A stretch of DNA of 36,265 nucleotides, taken from the NCBI GenBank assembly GCA_002774795.1, contig PCYI01000021.1, positions 350-36,614 of the forward strand, in the 5' to 3' direction. The notes beneath the pieces are model-generated. The model had not been told where the DNA came from and searched no databases. It worked only from the letters and a program-made list of their open reading frames with translations. Shown one piece after another: positions 1-9,195 of the stretch. The translations under genes were made by a program, and so were the position numbers. How positions within the stretch are numbered: position 1 is the first letter of the stretch; every line of letters starts with the position of its first letter. Source of the DNA: Candidatus Vogelbacteria bacterium CG10_big_fil_rev_8_21_14_0_10_51_16. Lineage in GTDB: Bacteria; Patescibacteriota; Minisyncoccia; Phycocordibacterales; JACRKE01.

Positions 1-141
1 TTTCCAGGCATCGGCGACGCGCCCCGCGAGGTCGGAGTCCTTGAGCACGCCCAACCAATCCTGCCCCGTCACCCCGAGATGTTCGAGCTTCTCCAACACT
101 GCCGTCACTTTCTCCCGAGACATCTGCTTCAAGCTTCCCAT
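1..141 (-). CDS. hypothetical protein, N-terminal part, running off the left edge of the window
   Basis: Minus-strand reading from ATG at 139-141: MGSLKQMSREKVTAVLEKLEHLGVTGQDWLGVLKDSDLAGRVADAWK..., open to the edge; AGGAGG-like SD about 8 nt upstream. Absent from the ORF track because it is truncated. Confidence 0.75.
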   Translation of the reverse strand, partial: MGSLKQMSREKVTAVLEKLEHLGVTGQDWLGVLKDSDLAGRVADAWK

Positions 142-533
142 AAGGGTCGCCTCCTCTCTAAAGAACATGGCTCGCTTTAAAGCTCATTTTGGTTTATCTT
201 TTGCGACCACCATGGCCACCAAAAGGGAACTCCAGGCTCGCCATTTCACTATTTGAAATAGTAGCACGGTACACAATGTATTGTCAAGACGGGCGGGCGT
301 AACTGCTCACGCCCTAGGTATGTTATCCCGGCCCCGTATCCAGTACGGGGTAAACTTGGGTCGGGATCTCCCCATACGAGGGATCCCCCGTAGTGGGACA
401 GGCCCCGGGTTGAACCTGGATCCTTGCCTGCCATCGCTGTGCTTAGGCACTGACAGGCAGGCCGTTCTGCAACGGGATGATACCCAAGAGATGCGAGAGG
501 CGCGGGCAGTTATATCGTCAATTACGTCAATGT

Positions 534-2159
534 CTAAAAAGGCGGTGGAGCGGCGTCCTCGGTTGGAGTGAGCTCAAGGATGTTTGACTCCTCACTCTTT
601 CCGACAGCATTTTCGGCTCGCACCTTAAACTTATAGGGAGTGTCGTTTGTGAGGCCGTCCACGGTGGTGCCGGCGGGGTCGATAACACCCGCGAAAGTAG
701 AGGTAGCCACGAAGTCGTTGTCGCTGTAGAGAATATCGTAACTGGTGATTGCAGAGCCGCCATCATCGGGCGCTGTCCAGAAAAGGAAAACTTCGCCGTC
801 TGTCTCGTTGTCTTCGCCATCAAGATCAGTTATGGTTGTCGGCACCGTAGCGGGAGCGACAGGTGTAGCGGTCGGCACGTTCGAGACCGTGCTTGTGCCA
901 ACAGCATTTGCGGCAAAGAGCTTGAACGAGTACTCAATGCCATTTGTAAGGCCAGTAATCGTAGTATCCACAGGGTCGATGACGCCCGCGAAGGTGGTAG
1001 TAGAAGTAAAGTTATCAGCACTCAAAAAAAGTTCATAGCCGGTAATAGCAGTGCCGTTTTCGGAGGGAATAGTCCACGTGAGAGTCGCCGCCTCGTCTCC
1101 AGCCGTAGCGACCAGGTCGCTAACTGCTCCGGGCGGTCCGGCGGGGGTGGCCGAAACTATGCTTGACGCCTCACCTGTCCCCGCACTGTTTACGGCAAAA
1201 ATTTTAAAAAAGTATTCAACACCATTGGTGAGAGTTGTGACAGTGGTCGCTAAGTCGACACCGACTCCGTCGTCAAAAAGAAGATCATCAACCGTAAAGT
1301 TGTCTGTGCTGAAGCGGACAAGGTAGTCGCTCACGGTGGCGCCCCCATCACTCGCGGGCGCAGTCCACGAAAGAGTGGCCTCACCGTCTCCACGCTCGGC
1401 AACGAGAGAAAGCGGGGCCGATGGAGTGGTAGGCTCCGGGTCCGGCGCCGGAGGCGGTGGCGTGGGAGCGGGTGCGGACGAACCGCCCCCACCTCCACCA
1501 CCGCCACTAAACCCTCCCCCACCACCGGGAGACTGCACCTCAAAAATGGGCTCGCGGTTTATAAGAGAAGAGACGGGTGCGGGCGCCTGTGGTTCTACGG
1601 TCGGCGCGAGAGCAACTACTACGGACGACTGCGCCACCGCTTCTTTTTCTATAGTTGGCACTTGAACGATTACATTCGATTCGTTCTTTAAAGATATCTC
1701 GTTTGTGGATAAGGGATCGTTTGTCGTTATTAGTTCCACATTGACCACCTGCGCCCCGGGTGTGGTGTCCGCAGACAACAACGAAGATTCCACGTCGATC
1801 GCTTCAGTTTGCGCTCCTTCATTTTCATTCGTAGGCAAATCGGCTCCCGGTATCAATGACTCAAGCTCGCCTTTGTCTTCTTTTACTATACCGGCGTTGG
1901 GGTTTAGAAAAGGCTCATCTTGTGACTTTACAAAGTCCAAAAAGGGCAAGGCAACGCTCGCCCCACTTACGCCAAAAGAACTGTCCATGCGAACAAAGCG
2001 AAGTTCGCGTGTTTTGGCTTGCTTGTCTATAAAGTCGAGGCCCAAGAGAACGGGGATAAGCAGTAGAGCTAAGATGACTAAAGCTTTTGCGGAGGAAACG
2101 AGCGAAAAGCGATACTTGCCCTGGAGACCTTGAGTAATGGTAGCGTGGCCATGATTCAT
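534..2159 (-). CDS. membrane-anchored fibronectin type III protein (N-terminal TM, Gly/Pro-rich linker, three FN3 domains)
   Basis: 541 aa; N-terminal hydrophobic segment LVILALLLIPVLLGLDF; GGGGGFSGGGGGGGG and PTPPPPAPDPEP linker; three repeats of the type LxxxxGDGEATLSWTAPxxxGG...Y.V..S..F..... Confidence 0.85.
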   Translation of the reverse strand: MNHGHATITQGLQGKYRFSLVSSAKALVILALLLIPVLLGLDFIDKQAKTRELRFVRMDSSFGVSGASVALPFLDFVKSQDEPFLNPNAGIVKEDKGELESLIPGADLPTNENEGAQTEAIDVESSLLSADTTPGAQVVNVELITTNDPLSTNEISLKNESNVIVQVPTIEKEAVAQSSVVVALAPTVEPQAPAPVSSLINREPIFEVQSPGGGGGFSGGGGGGGGSSAPAPTPPPPAPDPEPTTPSAPLSLVAERGDGEATLSWTAPASDGGATVSDYLVRFSTDNFTVDDLLFDDGVGVDLATTVTTLTNGVEYFFKIFAVNSAGTGEASSIVSATPAGPPGAVSDLVATAGDEAATLTWTIPSENGTAITGYELFLSADNFTSTTTFAGVIDPVDTTITGLTNGIEYSFKLFAANAVGTSTVSNVPTATPVAPATVPTTITDLDGEDNETDGEVFLFWTAPDDGGSAITSYDILYSDNDFVATSTFAGVIDPAGTTVDGLTNDTPYKFKVRAENAVGKSEESNILELTPTEDAAPPPF

Positions 2160-2312
2160 CCTTATATTCTACCATAGAAGCGATAGAATAGCAAGTATAT
2201 GCCTGTGGACAACGGCCCGCGGCTACACGCAGGCTCCTTTGCATGCATGCCCACAAAAGCTCAGCTTTAAACTATTTTCTGCCTTAGAGCACTCTTGTCT
2301 AGTATCCATCTT

Positions 2313-3257
2313 CTAAATCTGACAAAGCTTTTTCTTCAGTTTTTTTAAAGAGTCTTCGTCGAGAATGCTAGCAGCGAGGGGGGCGTGGTCCCGAAAAAGC
2401 TTTACAACCGCCTTAAGCTCCTCGGCGGAAACCGTGTCTGCTTTTGTAATCAGTAAAATCTCTTTTTTTTCGGAGAGGCCGGCTCCGTATGATTCAAGCT
2501 CACCTCTGATGGCGCGATAGTCGCGCATGGGGTCAACCGAGTCGGCGCTAACACAATGCACGAGCACGCGAGTGCGGCGGATGTGACGGAGAAACTTAGT
2601 ACCGAGCCCTTTGCCTTCGGAGGCCCCTTCGATCAAGCCTGGAATATCAGCTAAGATAGTGCCGTCCTCAAGTACACCCAGATGTGGCTCAAGGGTGGTG
2701 AAATTATAGTTGGCCACCTTACTCTGGGCCTTGGTGATGGCATTTAAAAGACTGGACTTTCCAACATTGGGAAGTCCAATAAAACCAACGTCAGCGATAA
2801 GCTGGAGCTCAAGGCCAATGACGGCCTTCCCTCCGGGCTTGCCCGGCTCGAAACGTTTTGGCTCGGAAGCTCGGGCGTGTGAAAAGGCGCGGTTACCCCG
2901 TCCCCTCAATCCCCCCTTGGCCACCACCACGCGTTGCCCCGCCTCGAGAAGCTCATTTTCTATGCCACTCGCACGGTTGTATACTAAAGTCCCTCTTGGC
3001 ACCGCGAGCAAAATGTCACTTCCAGCGGCGCCATCCTTATTGCGCCGGCCGGAAACACCGGAAGGAGCGAGGAAGTTTTTCTCGAAACGGAAGCGACTTA
3101 GGTCGAGCACTTGGCTATCGGCCACAATGACGACAGAGCCTCCATTTCCACCATTGCCACCTGACGGCTTCTTCGAGTAGCGGTCTTCACCAAAAGTAAC
3201 GGCTCCGCGGCCGCCCTTACCTCCCGTAACAGTGATTGTAACTTCGTCGATTAACAT
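2313..3257 (-). CDS. obg: GTPase Obg, short form without an obvious OCT domain
   Basis: Glycine-rich Obg fold (TGGKGGRGAVTFGEDRYSKKPSGGNGGNGGSV) followed by G domain (GLPNVGKSSLLN, DIPGLIEGA); 314 aa. Confidence 0.93.
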   Translation of the reverse strand: MLIDEVTITVTGGKGGRGAVTFGEDRYSKKPSGGNGGNGGSVVIVADSQVLDLSRFRFEKNFLAPSGVSGRRNKDGAAGSDILLAVPRGTLVYNRASGIENELLEAGQRVVVAKGGLRGRGNRAFSHARASEPKRFEPGKPGGKAVIGLELQLIADVGFIGLPNVGKSSLLNAITKAQSKVANYNFTTLEPHLGVLEDGTILADIPGLIEGASEGKGLGTKFLRHIRRTRVLVHCVSADSVDPMRDYRAIRGELESYGAGLSEKKEILLITKADTVSAEELKAVVKLFRDHAPLAASILDEDSLKKLKKKLCQI

Positions 3258-3441
3258 ATATAGAGGCAGTATGAGGTAGGCAGCCCCGACGCCTTGGTCG
3301 TGGCCCCGACCTCGCCTGAGGCGAACGTCGGGGTAAGCAGTAGAAACTCAATCAAACTCTAGCATACTTCGTGTCAAATCATCGAACCACGACACCTAAA
3401 TCGCATTTGCAGTCTAAACTTCTCTAGGATATACTTTTACC

Positions 3442-3705
3442 ATGGCAAAGAAAAAAATCGACCTTGAAGGTATCTCCGGGCAGATCGAGTCGCTCGCTAG
3501 AATTACAAACAGTGGCTTTTCGCGCACAAATGAGCGTATGGATAAAGTAGAAAGGCGACTGGACGGGATCGAAGTTGATGTAAGGGAAATGAAACAAAAC
3601 GTAAATTTTTTGAGAAGCAACTTAGTGAACAGAGAGGAGTTTAATGATGTTGTAGTACGACTGAAGTTTCTGGAACGCCGGGTGGGCGTGAAGCAACTCC
3701 GATAA
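3442..3705 (+). CDS. small coiled-coil hypothetical protein
   Basis: 87 aa, heptad-like MDKVERRLDGIEVDVREMKQNVNFLRSNLVNREEFNDVVVRLKFLERRV. Confidence 0.7.
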   Translation: MAKKKIDLEGISGQIESLARITNSGFSRTNERMDKVERRLDGIEVDVREMKQNVNFLRSNLVNREEFNDVVVRLKFLERRVGVKQLR

Positions 3706-3716
3706 TGACCTAGCGC

Positions 3717-4745
3717 CTACTTCACCGCGCTTGGAGCAGGCTTCCAGTGCACCCGACAGAGTTTATCGGAATGCTGACGGGCATACTCATATGCGCCGGT
3801 GGCGGCCACCGAGCCCATGGCGGCGGCGGTGATGTCTTGTTTGAAGCCCCCAAAAAGATTGACGGTGTCCCCCGCCACAAAAACACCCGGGACAGTGGTG
3901 GCCAACATGCCGTCTGCTTTTAGGTAGCCGTACCGGTCAAGCTCACAGCCGAGCGACTGACCGAGGGCCACATTTGGCTTCGCGCCGATTTCTACAAAAA
4001 GCCCGTCAACGATGAGCTCTTTCGAACCATTATGCTCTTTTGAGAGGAGAAGCTTCTCCAGCTTCGCTGTGCCCACGATCTCCTCCACTTGCGTATTTTC
4101 CAGAATCTCCACCTTGTCCCCAAGCGCCTCCACATGCTCGGCGTTGATGGGCTCCCCTTTCACTGTCGAGCGGGCGATCAGGTAAATCTTTTCGGCGTAC
4201 TGGGCCAGAAGAAGCACGCCCTTCAAAGAGGCGTCACCCCCGCCGACGACCGCCACTCGTTTGCCTCCATATAGAGGGCCGTCGCAAGTGACGCAGTAGT
4301 GCACCCCTTTGTTGGCGAGCTCTTTTTCGTTGGGGAGGTCTAGATGCCGGCGCTCGGCCCCACCGGCCAATATAACACTCTTTGCATAATAGTTATCGCC
4401 ATCTTCAGTCTCTTCGTTTTCTTTAACCTGCACAGTAAAACAGGCATCTGTGCCGGAAATGGCCGTTACCCACCCTTCGGCGTAGTGGGCGCCAACCGCG
4501 AGGGTTTGCTCCTTCATGGTTTTCATAAGGTCATAACCGTCGATTGAAGGCGCGCCTGGATAGTTTTCTATTTTACCCGCTTTAGCCGTCTCGCCCCCAA
4601 ACTCCCCTTCCACAATAAGGGTGCGCATCTGATAACGGCCGGCGTAGATGGCCGCCGAAAGGCCGGCGGCGCCGGAGCCGACGATGAGGAGGTCGTAGAC
4701 GGTTTCTTTCTGGGGTTGGTTGTTGGGGGACATAGAGATAGACAA
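3717..4745 (-). CDS. trxB: thioredoxin reductase-like FAD/NAD(P)-binding oxidoreductase
   Basis: GSGAAGLSAAIYAGR, CVTCDG redox motif, VAVVGGGDASLKGVLLLA, GVFVAGDTVN. Confidence 0.88.
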   Translation of the reverse strand: MSISMSPNNQPQKETVYDLLIVGSGAAGLSAAIYAGRYQMRTLIVEGEFGGETAKAGKIENYPGAPSIDGYDLMKTMKEQTLAVGAHYAEGWVTAISGTDACFTVQVKENEETEDGDNYYAKSVILAGGAERRHLDLPNEKELANKGVHYCVTCDGPLYGGKRVAVVGGGDASLKGVLLLAQYAEKIYLIARSTVKGEPINAEHVEALGDKVEILENTQVEEIVGTAKLEKLLLSKEHNGSKELIVDGLFVEIGAKPNVALGQSLGCELDRYGYLKADGMLATTVPGVFVAGDTVNLFGGFKQDITAAAMGSVAATGAYEYARQHSDKLCRVHWKPAPSAVK

Positions 4746-4820
4746 TCAACGATGTTTGAGAGCACAAACAACAATCAAGATTATAATGTCAAAAAAGAAC
4801 GAGGCGATACATCTTAATCA

Positions 4821-5029
4821 CTTGTTTAAGCACGAAGCACAAAATCTGAAGCTCCGACGTTTCACCAAGGGCGAAGGTAGGGGTCCCGACCGCAAGCGTC
4901 GGGACACAAACAAATCAGAAGTACTAAGTCCTAAATATCCAAACATGTTTCATTTCTAATTTTTCTACTTTGAATTTAATGCTTGTTTCGTGCTTCAGAT
5001 TTCGTGCTTCGTGCTTTGTGCTCAACAAG
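4821..5029. repeat. inverted-repeat element, copy A
   Basis: Arms cttgtttaagcacgaagcacaaaatctgaagc (4821-4852) and gcttcagatttcgtgcttcgtgctttgtgctcaacaag (4992-5029) are near reverse complements; core resembles the 21028-21168 element in inverted orientation. Confidence 0.7.
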
Positions 5030-5062
5030 CAGTATAAAAAAACCAGGTGAGAGATTTATGTC

Positions 5063-5323
5063 CTAGGCAAGCCCAAGGAGTTGTTTCATTCGCCCCTTGT
5101 CGAAGCCCACCGTGAGTTCGCCATCTATGTCTATGACCGGCACGCCCGCCTGGCCTGATTTCTTCATCATCTCCTCGCGCCTAGCCACGTCCTCTGCGAC
5201 GTTGTGCTCGGTGTATTCGACCTCCTTATCATGAAAAAACTCCTTTGCCATTTTGCAGTACATGCACGACGGGGTCGAGTAGATGGTAACCTTGTGCTTT
5301 GTCTTGGATTGTGTTTGTTCCAT
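5063..5323 (-). CDS. glutaredoxin family protein
   Basis: YSTPSCMYCKMAKEFF...GVPVIDIDGELTVGFD. Confidence 0.88.
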   Translation of the reverse strand: MEQTQSKTKHKVTIYSTPSCMYCKMAKEFFHDKEVEYTEHNVAEDVARREEMMKKSGQAGVPVIDIDGELTVGFDKGRMKQLLGLA

Positions 5324-5403
5324 GGTTAATAGGATTTAAACTAATAGAAAAAACTATTATAGCAAATAGAGGAACTTCTCCAAAATATTAAACTCTCTCA
5401 TGG

Positions 5404-6168
5404 TTACTTTTCGGAAACGGCAAGCTTCAATACCTCCTGCGTAGCTTTTCGGTAGGTGCAGTAGTCGCACTCCGCTCCGGCCCGAGGGAGAGTGCCGTCG
5501 AGGCAGTCTTTGGCATCGAGAAGGGCCTGATCCACCCAGCTCGGGTCGCCCGTGTATGGAATCAGCTTGATGTCAAACTCGAGCTTGCCATCGAAGGCCT
5601 CCTTGTCGCTGTCGCCGTTGCAGTAGACGAAGTAACCGGTGTCTGAAACCTTAAAATCGTTTTTTCGAAAGAGCCATTGGTACACCTCCATCTGACGCTT
5701 GTAGCCAATTTGCCAGTCGGCGTCGAGCGACACCTCTCCTTCCTTCGACGTGGCTTTATAGTCCACAATAATCAACTCCCCTTGCGGATTAACCCACACA
5801 TCGTCCACTCCGCCACAGACCAAAAAACCGGTGGCAAAATGGCGATGAGTGATGCCACCACGAAGAGAGTCGCGCCACTCGTCCATCTTTTCGTGCCGAT
5901 AGGGAACCGCGTCGAGTCCATATGCCTTCATGAGCAGGTGCGCTGTCCCCTTGGCGCGATGCGCGTCAAACTCTTTTTTAAGAAGCTTATCGACGGCGGA
6001 GTTGAGACTAAAAGGGTAGCCAGGAGGCCGAGCGGTGCCGAGCTTGTTGTCTATATAAAAACAGCGCGGGCAGGACATAAACAGGTCGAGCTTGGAGCGC
6101 GAGAGGCGCCAGTTCGGCCCGCCGTAATTCCACTTGGGGTTGCGATGGGGTTTGTAGTAGGAGGACAT
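5404..6168 (-). CDS. PD-(D/E)XK nuclease family protein (RecB/Cas4-like)
   Basis: GVDDVWVNPQGELIIVDYKAT motif, Q...YQWLF, N-terminal CPRCF and C-terminal CDYCTYR cysteines. Confidence 0.75.
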   Translation of the reverse strand: MSSYYKPHRNPKWNYGGPNWRLSRSKLDLFMSCPRCFYIDNKLGTARPPGYPFSLNSAVDKLLKKEFDAHRAKGTAHLLMKAYGLDAVPYRHEKMDEWRDSLRGGITHRHFATGFLVCGGVDDVWVNPQGELIIVDYKATSKEGEVSLDADWQIGYKRQMEVYQWLFRKNDFKVSDTGYFVYCNGDSDKEAFDGKLEFDIKLIPYTGDPSWVDQALLDAKDCLDGTLPRAGAECDYCTYRKATQEVLKLAVSEK

Positions 6169-6347
6169 TGAAATAGGAAGTAGGAATTAGGAGGTAGGAA
6201 GTAGGAAGTAGAGGAAGAACGTCGCGTGTAAGATTAAGGATAGTATACCACAGCGAACGAAAACCTATTGCATCCGAGCAACAGGTATGCTTTGCTAATA
6301 AGGGATTTAGTACCCTGAGGAACAGAAGACCATAAGGAGGTCTGCAA

Positions 6348-6932
6348 ATGATAGATGGAATGCGGTTTCGGCTTGAGGTGCGCCTCATGGCGCTCAAGGA
6401 GAACCCCGAAGAGGATGAGGTGCGGCATCAGATTGACGAGGAGCTCACCCTGGAACTCAAAGATGGAGGGTATGTCGTTCTTAAGGATGTGCCGCATCTT
6501 TGCGGAGGACAAATGCTGAGAGTCAGAGGCCGAGGTAGCTCTCAATTCACAGCAGTGCTCGACTGGCTTACCGTTCTGAATAGAAGCATGGCATACCAGC
6601 CAGAGTGGCGGCGGCGAGAGCAGTTCGCTAACGCCTGCGCAGAGGCGGAGGAGCGAAAGGGCGAGCTCCTCGAAATACATCCCGACAGAGGATTCCAGAG
6701 AGTGATTGAAGACTTCGGACTGCCGGGACAGCTCGCTACGGCCTTCCATAGCGCGCTACATAACATCGTCTACAGGTCCCTTGGCGAGGCACACCAGCGC
6801 CCCAAGTTGCCGGTGGATGATCTGGGTCCGCTTCTCAAGGTCCTCGGGGCGACAGAGTTTCTTCTCAAGGGAACACGTATGGGCATCGTCTGGATGGGCC
6901 CCGGCAAGCCAATCGGTATCAAGCCCACGTGA
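6348..6932 (+). CDS. hypothetical protein
   Basis: 194 aa with a strong SD (aaggaggtctgcaaATG) and a terminator hairpin just downstream. Confidence 0.7.
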   Translation: MIDGMRFRLEVRLMALKENPEEDEVRHQIDEELTLELKDGGYVVLKDVPHLCGGQMLRVRGRGSSQFTAVLDWLTVLNRSMAYQPEWRRREQFANACAEAEERKGELLEIHPDRGFQRVIEDFGLPGQLATAFHSALHNIVYRSLGEAHQRPKLPVDDLGPLLKVLGATEFLLKGTRMGIVWMGPGKPIGIKPT

Positions 6933-6951
6933 GTTAATCTTTTCCCGGCAC

Positions 6952-6992
6952 CCGCTCGTCGGATTTTCGAATCCGGCGGGCGGTAACTTTTT
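6952..6992 (+). terminator. Rho-independent terminator with TTCG tetraloop
   Basis: ccgctcgtcggatt-TTCG-aatccggcgggcgg (14-bp stem with G-U pairs) followed by taacttttt. Confidence 0.75.
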
Positions 6993-7033
6993 GTGGGCGT
7001 AGATGAGAAGACGTAGACAACACTCCTTAAACA

Positions 7034-7522
7034 TTACGGCACCACCACGATGGCGCCACGATGGGCGGGGTTGTTGAGATTATAGAATCCCCAAACGCCA
7101 AGACGAGTGAAGTTCACGCTATATTGACTGCCCTTGCCGACGGAAGAGCTCTGGCTTAAACCTTCATATCCATCCTTGCCGGGCAAATCCAGTTTGGCCA
7201 CACGTAAGGCAAGGTCACTATCGTTTACAAAACGCACATCATAGCCACGCCTTACTTCGGTCACAAATGGGTCGAAACCATTTTCGTCGTAGTAGATAAT
7301 CCGCACAACGTCGATTGTGTAAAGACGAGTGGGAGCAGGCACTCCCCCGCCGGCACCCGCATTAACTTTTCGAGGAGGTTCCGCCTGCGTCGGCACCTCA
7401 TTAGCTATGCCATCTTTCTCTTTCGAGCTTGGGGCCGATTGCGTGTACCAAACTAAAAGAGCCACTAGAGCGATCACTCCGAGAGCGGCGAGCACGTAGT
7501 TGCTTTTATGTTGCTCGTACAT
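7034..7522 (-). CDS. membrane-anchored cupredoxin-like protein
   Basis: N-terminal TM (VLAALGVIALVALLVWY); C-terminal beta-rich domain VRRGYDVRFVNDSDLALRVA...GVWGFYNLNNPAHRGAIVVV. Confidence 0.55.
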   Translation of the reverse strand: MYEQHKSNYVLAALGVIALVALLVWYTQSAPSSKEKDGIANEVPTQAEPPRKVNAGAGGGVPAPTRLYTIDVVRIIYYDENGFDPFVTEVRRGYDVRFVNDSDLALRVAKLDLPGKDGYEGLSQSSSVGKGSQYSVNFTRLGVWGFYNLNNPAHRGAIVVVP

Positions 7523-7545
7523 ATCTTGATATTTACCCTACTCTC

Positions 7546-9195
7546 CTATGCACCCATGTCAAGATGCGTTAAAGCGAAGGCGGAGTTTACTTCCGTTTTT
7601 TTGCCCGGGTTAAATATGTCAAAGGGGTCGAAAATCTTTTTTACCTCCTTGAAAAGCCCAAAGATGCGCTCGCCGTACATTTGCTCAAGGTAGGGGCCGC
7701 GAATAAGGCCGTCGTTGTGCTCACCCGACATAGAGCCTTTGTATCTAAAGACTAGCGCGTACACTTCAGCTCCGAGTTTTTTTATAATCTCTACGCTCTT
7801 GGGGTCGCTCATATCCATAAGGGGGATAATATGGAAGTTGCCCCCGCCAATGTGTCCCGCAATGGTGTAGGTGATGGGGTAGCGCTCCATAATGGCATAG
7901 AGTTGGGGCAAAAACTTCGGCAGAAGGTCGGGGCGCACCACAATGTCGTCTATAAACGGAGCTGTGCGCTTGCCCCGCACATGGTGGCGGAGCATATTGA
8001 AGCTCTCGCGCCGCACCGTCCAGTATTTTTTATTCTCGGCCTCGCTCGCTGTTACCTTAGTGCGCAGATCGAACGGCTTGAGGGCGGCCTCCGCTTTGTG
8101 GGCTTGCGCCTCCGCCTCTTCGTCGGACTCCGCCGTGAACTCGGCCATTAGTACCAGCTTGGGAGCACCGCCACGCAAGGCCATGAGAAGCTCTGGCAAG
8201 AAACTCCAGGCCATCCTGACCATCCCCAGCCCCATCTGCTTGGCGAGCTGTGGCAAAAAACGAAGGGCGATGTTAAAGGTGTGGTCGTCGTACGACTCAA
8301 AGCTCTCTGGCCGGTGAGCGAGCACGGCCTCATCAATCTCGCCGAGCCGCGCCATGTCGTTTAAAAATATTACAAGTAGGCGGGCATGGGGCTTGGGTCG
8401 CACAAGCCCAAGAGTGATTTCGGTGATAATGCCGAGCGTCCCTTGGGAGCCGACGATAAGTTGGGTGGGGTCAAAGAGGCCCCGCTCACGGTTGTAGACA
8501 TTCCAAAGGGCGTAGCCGGAGGAGTTCTTACCCACCTGAGGCTTTGCTAGTTTTAACTCCTCTTCATGGTCAAAAACTAATTTTGAAAGCTTACGATACA
8601 AGTCACCCTCTACCGAATGAAGTCGCTTCTTCGCCTCGAGCGCGGCAAGGGTCAGAGGCTTAAACTCATACTCCTCGCCGTCTTCGAGGACCATCTTCAC
8701 CGCTCGCACATAACGCTCCGTCTTGCCGTAAGAAAGCGACTTCTCGCCTCCGGCATTGTTGGCCACGATGCCCCCTAAGGCACATAGCTCGCGCGAAGCC
8801 GGGTAGCTCGGAAAGATGAGATTGTGTTTGAGGGTCTCGCGCTCAAAATCGCGGTAATACATGCCTGGCTCCACGACCGCGTAGTCGGGGCCGATCTCTC
8901 GCAAATGGTTCATGTGGCGTGTGAAAACCATTACAATCGAAGTCGAAAGTGGCCCACCTGACATGTCAGTACCGGCAGCCCGGGCGGTGAGCGAAATATG
9001 TCGACCCGCTTCCCGCTCTTTGCGTACAAACTTGACCAAGTGTTTAACATCATCCACGTCGCGTGGAAAGACCACCACTTGTGGACACACCCGAAACAAA
9101 CTTGCATCTCGGCTGTAGGTTTCTAAGGTGGCCTCATCGGCCATCACCTCCCCACGCACGACCATCTGCAACTGTTGAGCAAGCGTCATCATCAT
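7546..9195 (-). CDS. FAD-binding oxidase, GlcD/D-lactate dehydrogenase type
   Basis: FAD_binding_4 signature (TARAAGTDMSGGPLS, GGIVANNAGGEKSLSYGKT, VGSQGTLGIITEITL) plus C-terminal domain (GHIGGGNFHIIPLMD, GSMSGEHNDGLIRGPY). Confidence 0.88.
   Translation of the reverse strand: MMMTLAQQLQMVVRGEVMADEATLETYSRDASLFRVCPQVVVFPRDVDDVKHLVKFVRKEREAGRHISLTARAAGTDMSGGPLSTSIVMVFTRHMNHLREIGPDYAVVEPGMYYRDFERETLKHNLIFPSYPASRELCALGGIVANNAGGEKSLSYGKTERYVRAVKMVLEDGEEYEFKPLTLAALEAKKRLHSVEGDLYRKLSKLVFDHEEELKLAKPQVGKNSSGYALWNVYNRERGLFDPTQLIVGSQGTLGIITEITLGLVRPKPHARLLVIFLNDMARLGEIDEAVLAHRPESFESYDDHTFNIALRFLPQLAKQMGLGMVRMAWSFLPELLMALRGGAPKLVLMAEFTAESDEEAEAQAHKAEAALKPFDLRTKVTASEAENKKYWTVRRESFNMLRHHVRGKRTAPFIDDIVVRPDLLPKFLPQLYAIMERYPITYTIAGHIGGGNFHIIPLMDMSDPKSVEIIKKLGAEVYALVFRYKGSMSGEHNDGLIRGPYLEQMYGERIFGLFKEVKKIFDPFDIFNPGKKTEVNSAFALTHLDMGA

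Noticed and set aside
2710-3180. Plus-strand ORF opposite obg, and many similar ORFs antisense to annotated genes
   Set aside because: Antisense shadow ORFs of strongly supported genes; translations are low-complexity and match no recognisable family.
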